This document shows positions 35,730 through 43,470 of a stretch of 50,552 nucleotides of DNA, one piece after another (the first letter of the stretch is position 1; each line of letters starts with the position of its first letter). The stretch lies in NCBI GenBank assembly GCA_017399145.1, contig JAFQEG010000003.1, positions 1 to 50,552 of the forward strand, in the 5' to 3' direction. The stretch is from Clostridia bacterium (GTDB lineage: Bacteria; Bacillota; Clostridia; Oscillospirales; CAG-272). The notes below the pieces were generated by a model. The model searched no databases. It was given only the letters and a program-made list of their open reading frames with translations, and was not told the origin of the DNA. Made by a program: the position numbers and the translations under genes.

Positions 35730-37313
35730 GTGGTGATTAAAATTAACAAGCTACAAAAGTATTTCTTTAATGGTCTTTTGCTTTCCTTATCTGGTATTCT
35801 TATCAATGCCGTATCCGTTGGCTTTAATACCTACGTTACCTCTGTTTTAGGTGCTGAGGGTATGGGGCTTATTACTCTTACCTCTGGTATTTATGGCTTT
35901 TCCATAACCTTTGCAACCTCCGGTATCAACCTTGCAGTGGTCAGACGTGTTTCAGCGATTATTCCCTATGATAACAAGATTACAAGCTTAGATAAAAATA
36001 GAAGCCTTGCGATTAGTAAGGTAATGAAAAATGCAATCTTTTATTGTCTTTTCTTTTCCTTTATAGCAACAATTATATTATTCCTTTTTGCACCCTTGAT
36101 TGGTAGATACGCCCTAGGAGACACACGGACTATTCCGTCCTTGAAGGTTATGGCACTTAGTCTTGTGCCTATTTCTATTTCAAGTGCCTTAAATGGTTAT
36201 TTTTGTGCCGTAAGACGTGTTTATAAAAACGTTGTATCTAAATTTTTAGAGCAAGGTGTAAAAATAGGCTCAGTTTCACTTTTGCTTATGTATATTGCAC
36301 CCTGGGGACTTGAATATGCATGTGTTTCTCTTGCCCTAGGCACAACCATTAGCGAAATATTTTCACTAGTTATAAATCTTGTGCTTTATTTCTTTGATAG
36401 ATTTTTGCACAAGGACAACACAGTTAAAGAGTCGATTGAAAATAAAAATCTTGATGTTTTTTCTATTGCCTTTCCTGTGGCAGTTAGTAGTTATGCAAGG
36501 TCGGGGCTTAGCACCCTTGAGCATTTGCTAATTCCTTGGGGCTTTAAAAAAAGTGGTGCTAGTGCCTCAGTTGCCCTTGCCTCTTATGGCATTTTACACG
36601 GAATGGTTTTCCCTCTTTTGTTTTTTCCCTCGTCAATCCTCGGTGCTTTTTCGTCCTTGCTTGTGCCCGAATTATCTGCATCTTATGAAAAAAAGGACTA
36701 TAACCGAATAGGATATATAGCCTCACGAGTTTTCTATTTTACTTTGATATTTGCCCTAGGTGTAAGTGGTATTCTTATTTGCTTTTCAAGTCAAATTGGC
36801 ACTTGCTTCTATAATAGCAACGAGGCAGGCAAATTTATTAAATTACTAGCCCCCTTAATCCCCTTAATGTATCTTGACGGCACAGTTGATGCAATGCTAA
36901 AGGGACTCGGTCAGCAAATTTACTCAATGAGAATAAACATTATGGATTCCTTGTTAAGTATTTTATTGATAGTTATTCTTCTACCCTTTTTTGGTGTCAA
37001 CGGCTATATAGGGGTAATCTTTATTACAGAATTATTTAATACAACACTCAGTATTATCAAGCTATTAAAAATCACAGGTATAAAGGCACAGATTGTTAAG
37101 TGGTTAATCAAGCCCTTGATTTGTATAAGTGCATCTACCTTAATAGCTAGCTTTATCTTTTCAACAGGTTATTTTTCTTCCATACAGGGCAAAGTACCAC
37201 TTGCCCTTGAAATAGGCTTTACCACCCTACTATATGTGCTTTTATCCCTTGCTTGTGGGGTAATATCAAAAAACGAAAAGAGCTTAATAAAAAGGTTATT
37301 AAAGAGAGCCTAA
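35730..37313 (+). CDS. SpoVB-like polysaccharide flippase (MATE/MVF superfamily)
   Basis: 527 aa, about 14 membrane helices. The N-terminal FFNGLLLSLSGILINAVSVG and following GAEGMGLITLTSGIYGFS match SpoVB-type lipid-linked oligosaccharide exporters active in spore cortex synthesis; related family members flip other glycolipids. Start is uncertain: tandem GTG codons at 35730 and 35733, no ATG in range, and no Shine-Dalgarno is visible. Later starts would cut helix 1. The stop is TAA, followed by a clear terminator. Confidence 0.85.
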   Translation: MVIKINKLQKYFFNGLLLSLSGILINAVSVGFNTYVTSVLGAEGMGLITLTSGIYGFSITFATSGINLAVVRRVSAIIPYDNKITSLDKNRSLAISKVMKNAIFYCLFFSFIATIILFLFAPLIGRYALGDTRTIPSLKVMALSLVPISISSALNGYFCAVRRVYKNVVSKFLEQGVKIGSVSLLLMYIAPWGLEYACVSLALGTTISEIFSLVINLVLYFFDRFLHKDNTVKESIENKNLDVFSIAFPVAVSSYARSGLSTLEHLLIPWGFKKSGASASVALASYGILHGMVFPLLFFPSSILGAFSSLLVPELSASYEKKDYNRIGYIASRVFYFTLIFALGVSGILICFSSQIGTCFYNSNEAGKFIKLLAPLIPLMYLDGTVDAMLKGLGQQIYSMRINIMDSLLSILLIVILLPFFGVNGYIGVIFITELFNTTLSIIKLLKITGIKAQIVKWLIKPLICISASTLIASFIFSTGYFSSIQGKVPLALEIGFTTLLYVLLSLACGVISKNEKSLIKRLLKRA

Positions 37314-37319
37314 CCGACG

Positions 37320-37348
37320 AAAAATCGCACACGTGGTGCGATTTTTTG
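37320..37348 (+). terminator. Terminator of the SpoVB-like gene
   Basis: AAAATCGCAC (37321-37330) pairs with GTGCGATTTT (from 37336), then T-run. Confidence 0.92.
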
Positions 37349-37371
37349 CTATTTATGGAAAATATTGTTCC

Positions 37372-37400
37372 TTGATTTATTCTTTTCCTTTTGGTAAAAT
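37372..37400 (+). promoter_or_regulatory. Sigma-A-type promoter of the SleB-like gene
   Basis: TTGATT (37372-37377), 17 bp ending in TGG, TAAAAT (37395-37400). Confidence 0.75.
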
Positions 37401-37443
37401 ATTTGTGTAATGCGTTACAAATTTACAAGGAAAGGATGGTAAT

Positions 37444-38271
37444 GTGAAGAAAGCTTTATCTTTTGCTTTAATTCTTGCTATTGTACTCACCTCGCTAGCA
37501 TTAACTGTTAGTGCAACCGAGCAATCCTGGGTAAGGGTTAATATTGATGGTGCACAATTTAACGGTGGTGTAATTGTTAAGGACAATACTACCTTTGTTG
37601 GAATACGGAAATTCGCAACATCAATGTACCAAAATGCAAGAGTTACATACAATTATCGCACAAGGACACTTACAGTACAGTCAGACAAACTATATTTGAC
37701 AGCAACTGATGGATATAATTACATCGTTGCAAATGGCAGATATTTATACACTCCATCCCCTGTTTTTATGAAAAATGGGGTTATGTACGCACCTGTTTTG
37801 CTAATGACAAAAGCCTTTGGTGCATCGGCTAGATGGGATAATAGCACTTCCTCATTTAGAATATCAAGAGGTAGCGGTGGAATACTGTCAGGTGACCAAT
37901 TTTATAGACAAGATGAGGTTTACTGGCTATCTAGAATTATAAATGCAGAAAGTGGCGGTGAGATTTTTAAGGGCAAGCTAGCGGTTGGCTCTGTTATTTT
38001 AAACAGGGTTAAATCTCAATACTTCCCTAACACAATTTATAGTGTTATTTTCGACAAGAAAAACGGCACACAATTTAGTCCTACCTCAAATGGTACAATT
38101 TATAATTCTCCTAATGCAGATAGCATAATTGCTGCAAAGATTTGTCTTGAGGGATACAGAGTTGATTCAAGCATTATTTACTTTGTAAACCCTATAACTG
38201 CACCTAATTCCTGGGTAGCAAAAAATAGACCATTCTATGCAAAAATTGGTAACCACGCATTTTACTATTAA
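37444..38271 (+). CDS. Secreted cell-wall hydrolase, SleB/CwlJ type, with copper-amine-oxidase-N-like domain
   Basis: 275 aa. Signal peptide (KKALSFALILAIVLTSLALTVSA), then a stalk domain of the copper amine oxidase N-terminal type (about 30-140: VKDNTTFVGIRKFATSM, GVMYAPVLLMTKAFG), then hydrolase_2 (about 155-275: YWLSRIINAESGGEIFKGKL and AVGSVILNRVKS, with the catalytic Glu of the NAES motif). Likely cleaves spore cortex muramic-lactam peptidoglycan during germination, although vegetative roles exist. GTG start with AAAGGA 7 nt upstream. Confidence 0.87.
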   Translation: MKKALSFALILAIVLTSLALTVSATEQSWVRVNIDGAQFNGGVIVKDNTTFVGIRKFATSMYQNARVTYNYRTRTLTVQSDKLYLTATDGYNYIVANGRYLYTPSPVFMKNGVMYAPVLLMTKAFGASARWDNSTSSFRISRGSGGILSGDQFYRQDEVYWLSRIINAESGGEIFKGKLAVGSVILNRVKSQYFPNTIYSVIFDKKNGTQFSPTSNGTIYNSPNADSIIAAKICLEGYRVDSSIIYFVNPITAPNSWVAKNRPFYAKIGNHAFYY

Positions 38272-38273
38272 AC

Positions 38274-38303
38274 AAAAAAGCTCGACACGTGTCGAGCTTT
38301 TTT
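38274..38303 (+). terminator. Bidirectional terminator after the SleB-like gene
   Basis: GCTCGAC pairs with GTCGAGC around ACGT, with A- and T-runs on the two sides. Also serves the convergent transaminase gene. Confidence 0.93.
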
Positions 38304-38306
38304 GTT

Positions 38307-39152
38307 TTATATCGCCTTTGTTGTAGCTTTTATGTAGGAATTATAAATTGAATCTCTTAAAAGCTTTAGTCCTTCCTCGTCCTTGCCACCGACTGATTTA
38401 CCACAAATTGCCTTTACACCTCTTGCTAGCTTAGATGAGCTTGTAACAATTATTTCGTCAGCTGAAAATAGCTCTTCAAGAGTATAATTTTGTTCCCTTA
38501 CGGGTATTTTGTTTTCCCTTGCTACCTCTATTAGGTGTGCCCTTGTCACACCCGGTAAAATGTGGTTATTGGCAGGGGCTGTTATGAGTTCCCCGTTTTT
38601 TAATATTGAGATATTACTATGCGAGCATTCGGTTATGTAGTTGTCCCTTACGAAAACTGTTTCCTCGCATCTATTATCCTTTGCAACCTGTGCTGCTAGC
38701 ACACTTGGTAAAAGATTAAGAGTTTTTATATTACAGTATCCGTATCGTAAATCCTTTGTAATCGTAAGGTCCATTTTCTTAAACACGTCATCAACCCTTT
38801 GTGGCTTTATGGTAATACAAAGGTTACCTACCCCACTTGTAAATTCGTGATTTCTTATACCACTACCTCTCGAAACGTGGAAATATACAAACTTTTCCTC
38901 GCCCTCAACAAGCTTTACAAGCTCTTTTATAAGGTGAGATATTTCTTCCTTAGTTTTAGGTGGTGTTATTCCTAAAAGATGACAATTATCAAAAAGCCTA
39001 TTTACGTGTGTAGACAAAAGATATGGGATATTATTTCGACACATTACCGCGTCATATACCCCGTCTCCAAAGTAAAATGCCCTATCGGTCATTGGCACCG
39101 AAACCTCTTCGATTAAACCAACTCTGCCGTTATAATATCCCAAATTTTTCAT
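38307..39152 (-). CDS. dat: Class IV aminotransferase, D-amino-acid transaminase type
   Basis: 281 aa, fold-type IV PLP enzyme. Key points: DRAFYFGDGVYDAV, the VSRGSGIRNHEF segment corresponding to the D-alanine transaminase TRG-x-x-x-RNH motif that binds the substrate carboxylate, and the PLP Lys143 in NIKTLNLLPSVLA. Supplies D-Glu/D-Ala for peptidoglycan. A branched-chain role is less likely given RNH. Starts 13 bp after the GH95 stop with GGAGGG, so translated from the same mRNA. Confidence 0.87.
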   Translation of the reverse strand: MKNLGYYNGRVGLIEEVSVPMTDRAFYFGDGVYDAVMCRNNIPYLLSTHVNRLFDNCHLLGITPPKTKEEISHLIKELVKLVEGEEKFVYFHVSRGSGIRNHEFTSGVGNLCITIKPQRVDDVFKKMDLTITKDLRYGYCNIKTLNLLPSVLAAQVAKDNRCEETVFVRDNYITECSHSNISILKNGELITAPANNHILPGVTRAHLIEVARENKIPVREQNYTLEELFSADEIIVTSSSKLARGVKAICGKSVGGKDEEGLKLLRDSIYNSYIKATTKAI

Positions 39153-39165
39153 ATAACCCTCCGAA

Positions 39166-41463
39166 TTAAGCTATTGTATATGCTATATTTGGCTCAAGGG
39201 ATACCTCTGTATCTCTTCCCCCTATATTTATTATAGCAGTTTGCTTAATTGGTGTTACAAGCTTTAGTGATTTTAGCTTATTATTTTCCCATTCAATATC
39301 AACCTTGATATTGCCCTTAGCTAAAAGTCCCTTAATGCTACCCTTCTGCATTTCTGAAGGAAGTGCAGGTAGGATTTTAATTTTTCCGTCCTCGCATTGT
39401 AAAAACATTTGTGCTATACCTGCACAAACACCATAGTTTCCGTCAATTTGGAATGGTGGATGCGCATCAAACATATTTGCATAAGTACCACCAGAGTGCC
39501 ACATATCAACAGAGTTATCTGGTCTTGCAGGCATAAAGCGAAGCTGATTCTTAACAAGCTTTAGTGCATGGTCTCCGTCCTTTAGCTTTGCCCAAAGGTT
39601 TACCTTCCAGCCCATGCTCCAGCCTGTGCCCTCATCTCCTCTTCTTTCAAGTGAGCGCCTTATCATCTGTGCAACCTCTGGGTTGTTATCGGTTGTAATT
39701 AGGTCAGCAGGATAGAAGCCATATAAATGTGACACGTGACGGTGATAAATATCTGTTTCCTCATATTCTCCGTCGTATTCAAGAAGCTGACCCTCGCTAC
39801 CCTTTTCATAAATACCGATTTTGTCCTTTCTTTCATCAATTGCTTTTGTAAAGTCGTCATCTATTCCCAAAATTTTTGCAGATTTGGAAATGTTTTTAAA
39901 TAAGTCCTCGATAATTGATTGTGACATTACGGTATATTTGCTCAGATAAATCCAATGATCGCCCTCGTTATAGCTGTTTTCAGGAGATGTTGACGGAGTC
40001 AGAATATATCTACCGTTATACTCTTCCATAACTGATAGATAGAATTTTGCTGCCTCTTTCATTATTGGATATGCAGTTTCTTTTAAGTAATCCTTGTCAA
40101 GAGTATATTCATAATGCTCAAACAAGTGACGACATAGCCAACCGGAGGAAAGATTCCAATAGGCATATTGAGTTGAGTTTTCAACCTTAGCACCAACAGG
40201 GGTTGTGTGTGCCCATAGGTCGCTATTGTGGTGGGAAACAAAGCCGTCTGCATGATATAGACGCTTTGCAGTTTCTCTACCATTTACACTAATATTTTTA
40301 GTCAGGTTAATTATTGGCTCATTACAGCTTACTAGGTCATTCATAAGCACAGGCCAATAGTTCATTTCTGCATTGATATTAAGTGTATAGTTTGAGGACC
40401 AAGGCGCGTAATAGCTTTCATTCCAAATACCTTGTAGGTTCGTTGCCTGCGAACCCTCTCTTGACCCTGCAATTACTAGATATCTACCAAAGTTATAAAG
40501 CAATTCGCAAAGTCCTAGGTCCTTATTTTCACTCTTTAATCTCTCATCTGTATCAATTGTGCTTTCCTTGCCACCAAAATCAGTTACTACACGATTGAAG
40601 AGTGAGGAAAAGTCCTTGATATGTCTTTCCTTTATTTCGTTGTAGCTATTACCATAGAGCTTTTCCATTCTTTCAAGGCAAGGTCCAAGAGTCTTTTTAG
40701 TAGGAAGCTTATCAAAGGAAATAAAGCTTGTTTCACAAAGGAAATAAATCTCAACGTAAGTAGCTTCGTTAACAGTAATTTTTTCGCCTGTTTCCTTGTT
40801 TACTTTTCCGTCTGTTTTTATTTTTGCAGTTGCGCTTACCTTTACTCCGTCACCATCATATACGATTGGCAAATCGTTCTTTCTGTAGCTTGGTGCAAGC
40901 TCAGTTGGGCATTCGCCGGAAAAATAAAGATTTTCGCCCCATGAGGTTACGTGACTCTTGCCTACGCAATCGCCGTAAATCTCGTAGCTAACAGGCTTTG
41001 AGGAGTTGAGTCTTACCATTACACAGTTATCAGGGAAGGAAACGAAATATTCTCGTTCATAAACAATTCCATCCTCTGTGTATTTTAGGCTTGCTAGCCC
41101 CTTTTCCATATCTAGCATACGAAGATAATTTTCAAAGCTACCATTTGAATTAAGGTTCTTTATGTACATAGTACCAAGAAGCATATACGAGTTTAGCCAT
41201 TTGCCATTGAAGTTTTCCTCAAGCTCTCTTTGTGCCTCGTGTCGTTTGCCCTCGTTTACAAGCCTTTTAGCCCTCTCATAGGACTCGAAGGCACCCTCAA
41301 CGTAATTATCTCCTGGCTTACCTGACCAAATTGTATCATGATTAAGTGAAATTCTATCAACGTCAACGCCAGAATAAATCATTGCGCCTAGCTGACCATT
41401 ACCAAGAGGAAGTGCCTCCTCAAAATACTTAGCTGGCTTGCTATACCTTAATATTTTTTCCAT
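39166..41463 (-). CDS. Alpha-L-fucosidase-like glycoside hydrolase family 95
   Basis: 765 aa, typical GH95 length, no signal peptide. Diagnostic blocks: EALPLGNGQLGAMIYSGVDV then RISLNHDTIWSGKP at the N-terminus, ATNLQGIWNESYYAPWSSNY, LLEYDGEYEETDIYHRHVSH with the catalytic Glu region, RGDEGTGWSMGWKVN, and FQIDGNYG near the end. GH95 inverts terminal alpha-1,2-fucosides of host glycans or milk oligosaccharides; some members act on galactosides. Second gene in an operon with abrB upstream and dat downstream. Confidence 0.93.
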   Translation of the reverse strand: MEKILRYSKPAKYFEEALPLGNGQLGAMIYSGVDVDRISLNHDTIWSGKPGDNYVEGAFESYERAKRLVNEGKRHEAQRELEENFNGKWLNSYMLLGTMYIKNLNSNGSFENYLRMLDMEKGLASLKYTEDGIVYEREYFVSFPDNCVMVRLNSSKPVSYEIYGDCVGKSHVTSWGENLYFSGECPTELAPSYRKNDLPIVYDGDGVKVSATAKIKTDGKVNKETGEKITVNEATYVEIYFLCETSFISFDKLPTKKTLGPCLERMEKLYGNSYNEIKERHIKDFSSLFNRVVTDFGGKESTIDTDERLKSENKDLGLCELLYNFGRYLVIAGSREGSQATNLQGIWNESYYAPWSSNYTLNINAEMNYWPVLMNDLVSCNEPIINLTKNISVNGRETAKRLYHADGFVSHHNSDLWAHTTPVGAKVENSTQYAYWNLSSGWLCRHLFEHYEYTLDKDYLKETAYPIMKEAAKFYLSVMEEYNGRYILTPSTSPENSYNEGDHWIYLSKYTVMSQSIIEDLFKNISKSAKILGIDDDFTKAIDERKDKIGIYEKGSEGQLLEYDGEYEETDIYHRHVSHLYGFYPADLITTDNNPEVAQMIRRSLERRGDEGTGWSMGWKVNLWAKLKDGDHALKLVKNQLRFMPARPDNSVDMWHSGGTYANMFDAHPPFQIDGNYGVCAGIAQMFLQCEDGKIKILPALPSEMQKGSIKGLLAKGNIKVDIEWENNKLKSLKLVTPIKQTAIINIGGRDTEVSLEPNIAYTIA

Positions 41464-41482
41464 ACTCTCTCCTTATTAGTTG

Positions 41483-41508
41483 AATAGCGGAATTTCCATT
41501 CCGCTATT
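41483..41508 (-). other. Intercistronic hairpin between abrB and the GH95 gene
   Basis: AATAGCGGAA (41483-41492) pairs perfectly with TTCCGCTATT (41499-41508), 6-nt loop. No T-run follows on the minus strand, so it is more likely an mRNA processing or stability element, or a weak pause, than a terminator. Confidence 0.6.
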
Positions 41509-41512
41509 TTGA

Positions 41513-41758
41513 TTAAATTTTTTTGTTCATTTTTTCGACGCAAGTTTTACAAATAAGCTTGCCCTCATATAGTATATTATCCTTAGTGCTTTTGCAGAAG
41601 ATACAGCTTGGTGCATACTTCTTAAGTATAATTAAGTCGTCCTCTACAAAAATTTCTACTGGGTCTTTTGCGTCAATACCTAAGGTAACTCTTAATTCCA
41701 TTGGCAAAACGATACGTCCCAAATCATCGAGCTTTCTTACAATACCTGTGGATTTCAT
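41513..41758 (-). CDS. abrB: AbrB-family transition-state regulator with C-terminal Cys4 motif
   Basis: 81 aa. The swapped-hairpin DNA-binding domain is clear: STGIVRKLDDLGRIVLPMEL then RVTLGIDAKDPVEIFV. The C-terminus carries CIFC and CKTC, a four-Cys zinc-type extension common in clostridial AbrB. It would act as a dimer or tetramer repressing stationary-phase genes. AAAGGAGG lies 7 nt before the ATG. It heads the operon with the GH95 gene, which suggests growth-phase control of glycan use. Confidence 0.93.
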   Translation of the reverse strand: MKSTGIVRKLDDLGRIVLPMELRVTLGIDAKDPVEIFVEDDLIILKKYAPSCIFCKSTKDNILYEGKLICKTCVEKMNKKI

Positions 41759-41788
41759 TTTTCGACCTCCTTTTTGTTATTCGACTAT

Positions 41789-41817
41789 ATTTTACCATTT
41801 TTTTAAGTTATCGTCAA
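41789..41817 (-). promoter_or_regulatory. Sigma-A promoter of the abrB-GH95-dat operon
   Basis: Minus strand: TTGACG (41817-41812), 17 bp ending in TGG, TAAAAT (41794-41789). Confidence 0.82.
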
Positions 41818-41854
41818 TAATAATTTACATTTTTTTACTTTTTTGGAGAATTTT

Positions 41855-42436
41855 ATGCTAGGAAAATGCTTTTCTATTTTTTGTATATCCTCAATTATCT
41901 ATTCTTTAATTTGTGGAAACCTAAAGGACCTATGCGATTCAATTTTAAAGGGTGCATCCAAAAGTGTGACCGTCGTTATATCAATTATCGGCTTTATGGC
42001 ATTTTGGAATGGGATTATGGAGGTACTAAAGTCTAGTGGTGCTATTGCTAGGCTATCTAAGCTATTAAAGCCTATTTTAAAGCACGTTTTTCCCAAATCC
42101 TTTAAGGAAAATGTAGCAACAGAGGAAATAACCGCTTGTATTAGCGCTAGTGTTTTAGGTCTTTCAAATGCTACTACCCCTCTTGCCCTTTCAGCTATTG
42201 AAAAAATGAATGCAACAAGAAAAAGTAACAAGGCTACAAACGATATGGTAACCCTCTCTATTCTTGGGTGTGCTTGCTTCAATCTTATTCCTACTACTAT
42301 TATCGCTATGAGAGTATCGCAGGGTGCATCTATCACATACGAAATAATTGTCCCTGTTTGGATTTGCTCATTTGTTTGTATGGTGGTCGGAATTATCCTT
42401 TCAAGAATTGTAGGTAAGATAAGTGGAGATTGTTGA
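41855..42436 (+). CDS. spmA: Spore maturation protein A
   Basis: 193 aa from ATG 41855, preceded by TTGGAG; a TTG at 41843 is in frame but sits on the ribosome site. Membrane protein of the nucleoside-recognition/Gate family. SpmA motifs: KGASKSVTVVISIIGFMAFWNG, SVLGLSNATTPLALSAIEKM and ILGCACFNLIPTTI. With SpmB it is required for spore core dehydration. Overlaps spmB by 14 bp, so translation is coupled. Ends in TGA. Confidence 0.93.
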   Translation: MLGKCFSIFCISSIIYSLICGNLKDLCDSILKGASKSVTVVISIIGFMAFWNGIMEVLKSSGAIARLSKLLKPILKHVFPKSFKENVATEEITACISASVLGLSNATTPLALSAIEKMNATRKSNKATNDMVTLSILGCACFNLIPTTIIAMRVSQGASITYEIIVPVWICSFVCMVVGIILSRIVGKISGDC

Positions 42437-42953
42437 AAAATTTTCGTTTTTAGTATTACCATTAATCCTACTTGTAGCCTCTTTCATAATTTTACTTGGC
42501 AAGAAAAAGGATTATTTCAGTAGCTTTTTAAAGGGTGCTACCGATGGTGCAACTAGCGCCGTTAAGCTACTGCCTACTATGTGCGCCTTAATTGTTGGTG
42601 TAAGTATGTTTACAGGGTCTGGTATTAGCGATTTTATAGCTCATATTTTATCTCCATTTTTCGATAAAATCGGTGTCCCTAGCGAAATATTTCCCTTGAT
42701 TTTAACAAGACCCATTTCGGGTAGTGCCTCACTTGCTACCTTTGGTGAAATACTGTCAAGCAACGGTCCCGATTCCTACGCCTCGCTTTGCGCATCTATT
42801 ATTATGGCATCGACTGATACTGTTATTTACGTTATTTGTATTTACTTTTCTGCATCAAGGATTAAGCACACACGTCACGCACTGCCTATTGCCCTTTTCA
42901 TTTCTATTTTATCTATTTTTCTTTCCTGTATTCTTGCAAGACTATTCTTTTGA
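42423..42953 (+). CDS. spmB: Spore maturation protein B
   Basis: A 176-aa membrane protein, partner of SpmA. Shows FLKGATDGATSAVKLLPTMC, the Gate-domain LTRPISGSASLATFGEIL, and the C-terminal SASRIKHTRHALPIAL. GTG start at 42423 inside spmA, with AGGTAAGA upstream. Four to five hydrophobic segments. Ends in TGA. Confidence 0.93.
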   Translation: MEIVEKFSFLVLPLILLVASFIILLGKKKDYFSSFLKGATDGATSAVKLLPTMCALIVGVSMFTGSGISDFIAHILSPFFDKIGVPSEIFPLILTRPISGSASLATFGEILSSNGPDSYASLCASIIMASTDTVIYVICIYFSASRIKHTRHALPIALFISILSIFLSCILARLFF

Positions 42954-42978
42954 ATAATCTTTTTGTGCTTGGTAAATA
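42950..42978 (+). promoter_or_regulatory. Weak possible promoter of the small membrane protein gene
   Basis: TTGAAT (42950-42955), 17 bp ending in TGG, TAAATA (42973-42978). The -10 is a poor match and the -35 overlaps the spmB stop codon. Confidence 0.3.
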
Positions 42979-43006
42979 ATAGCTTACTAACACAAAGGAG
43001 ATTTAT

Positions 43007-43270
43007 ATGAGAGGAATTAGTCAAAAAAGAATTGTACATTTAAAGGATACTAAAAGCAAATATTTTGACGAGGCATATTTTGTTTTAAAAAGTGGTGTCT
43101 TGGAAGGCGATGATGGTCTAATAAAAGAGGCTGAAAGAATAATCGGTAATACGTCAATTTCTCAAATTAAGGACGACGAAAAAAGAGGTGGTGGCTTAGT
43201 CGCCTGCTTGATGGGGGCATTTTCCGGAGCTATTGTAACATTTCTTATTTGCTTGCCCTTTGTTTTGTGA
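43007..43270 (+). CDS. Small protein with C-terminal membrane anchor
   Basis: 87 aa. The soluble N-terminal ~60 residues are charged and helical (SKYFDEAYFVLKSG, IKEAERIIGNTSISQI). A single C-terminal membrane helix follows a Gly-rich joint (GGGLVACLMGAFSGAIVTFL). No known family recognised. AAAGGAG is 7 nt before the ATG. 53 bp after spmB on the same strand, so it may be a sporulation gene by context. Ends in TGA. Confidence 0.72.
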   Translation: MRGISQKRIVHLKDTKSKYFDEAYFVLKSGVLEGDDGLIKEAERIIGNTSISQIKDDEKRGGGLVACLMGAFSGAIVTFLICLPFVL

Positions 43271-43291
43271 TTTCTTGTCGATAAGTAGCTA

Positions 43292-43320
43292 TTGACTTAT
43301 ACTTAGTTTTATGGTAAAAT
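43292..43320 (+). promoter_or_regulatory. Sigma-A promoter of the RNase J gene
   Basis: TTGACT (43292-43297), 17 bp ending in TGG, TAAAAT (43315-43320). Confidence 0.82.
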
Positions 43321-43327
43321 TAGGACA

Positions 43328-43470
43328 GTATTTATTCGTTAAAAGTACGTAAGGACAAAAATGCGGGGCCGTTATACGCATTTTATCACCCTTCGGTTAT
43401 ATTATCGTTATTTGCCCTTTAGGAAAATAGCGTTTATTTTCGTATTTTTATTTCTAATTGAGAGGATTTT
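43328..43470 (+). promoter_or_regulatory. Long structured 5' leader of the RNase J gene, with possible upstream ORF
   Basis: About 143 nt. AAAATGCG pairs with CGCATTTT (about 43358-43384), and GAAAATA with TATTTTC further down (from 43424). AAGGA at 43351 lies 5 nt before ATG 43361, which opens a 67-codon frame that overlaps the RNase J start out of frame. The length and structure suggest post-transcriptional control, but nothing more can be shown. Confidence 0.45.

Noticed and set aside
40621-40944. A 107-codon plus-strand frame inside the GH95 gene.
   Set aside because: It is antisense to a well-conserved enzyme region and has no translation signals.
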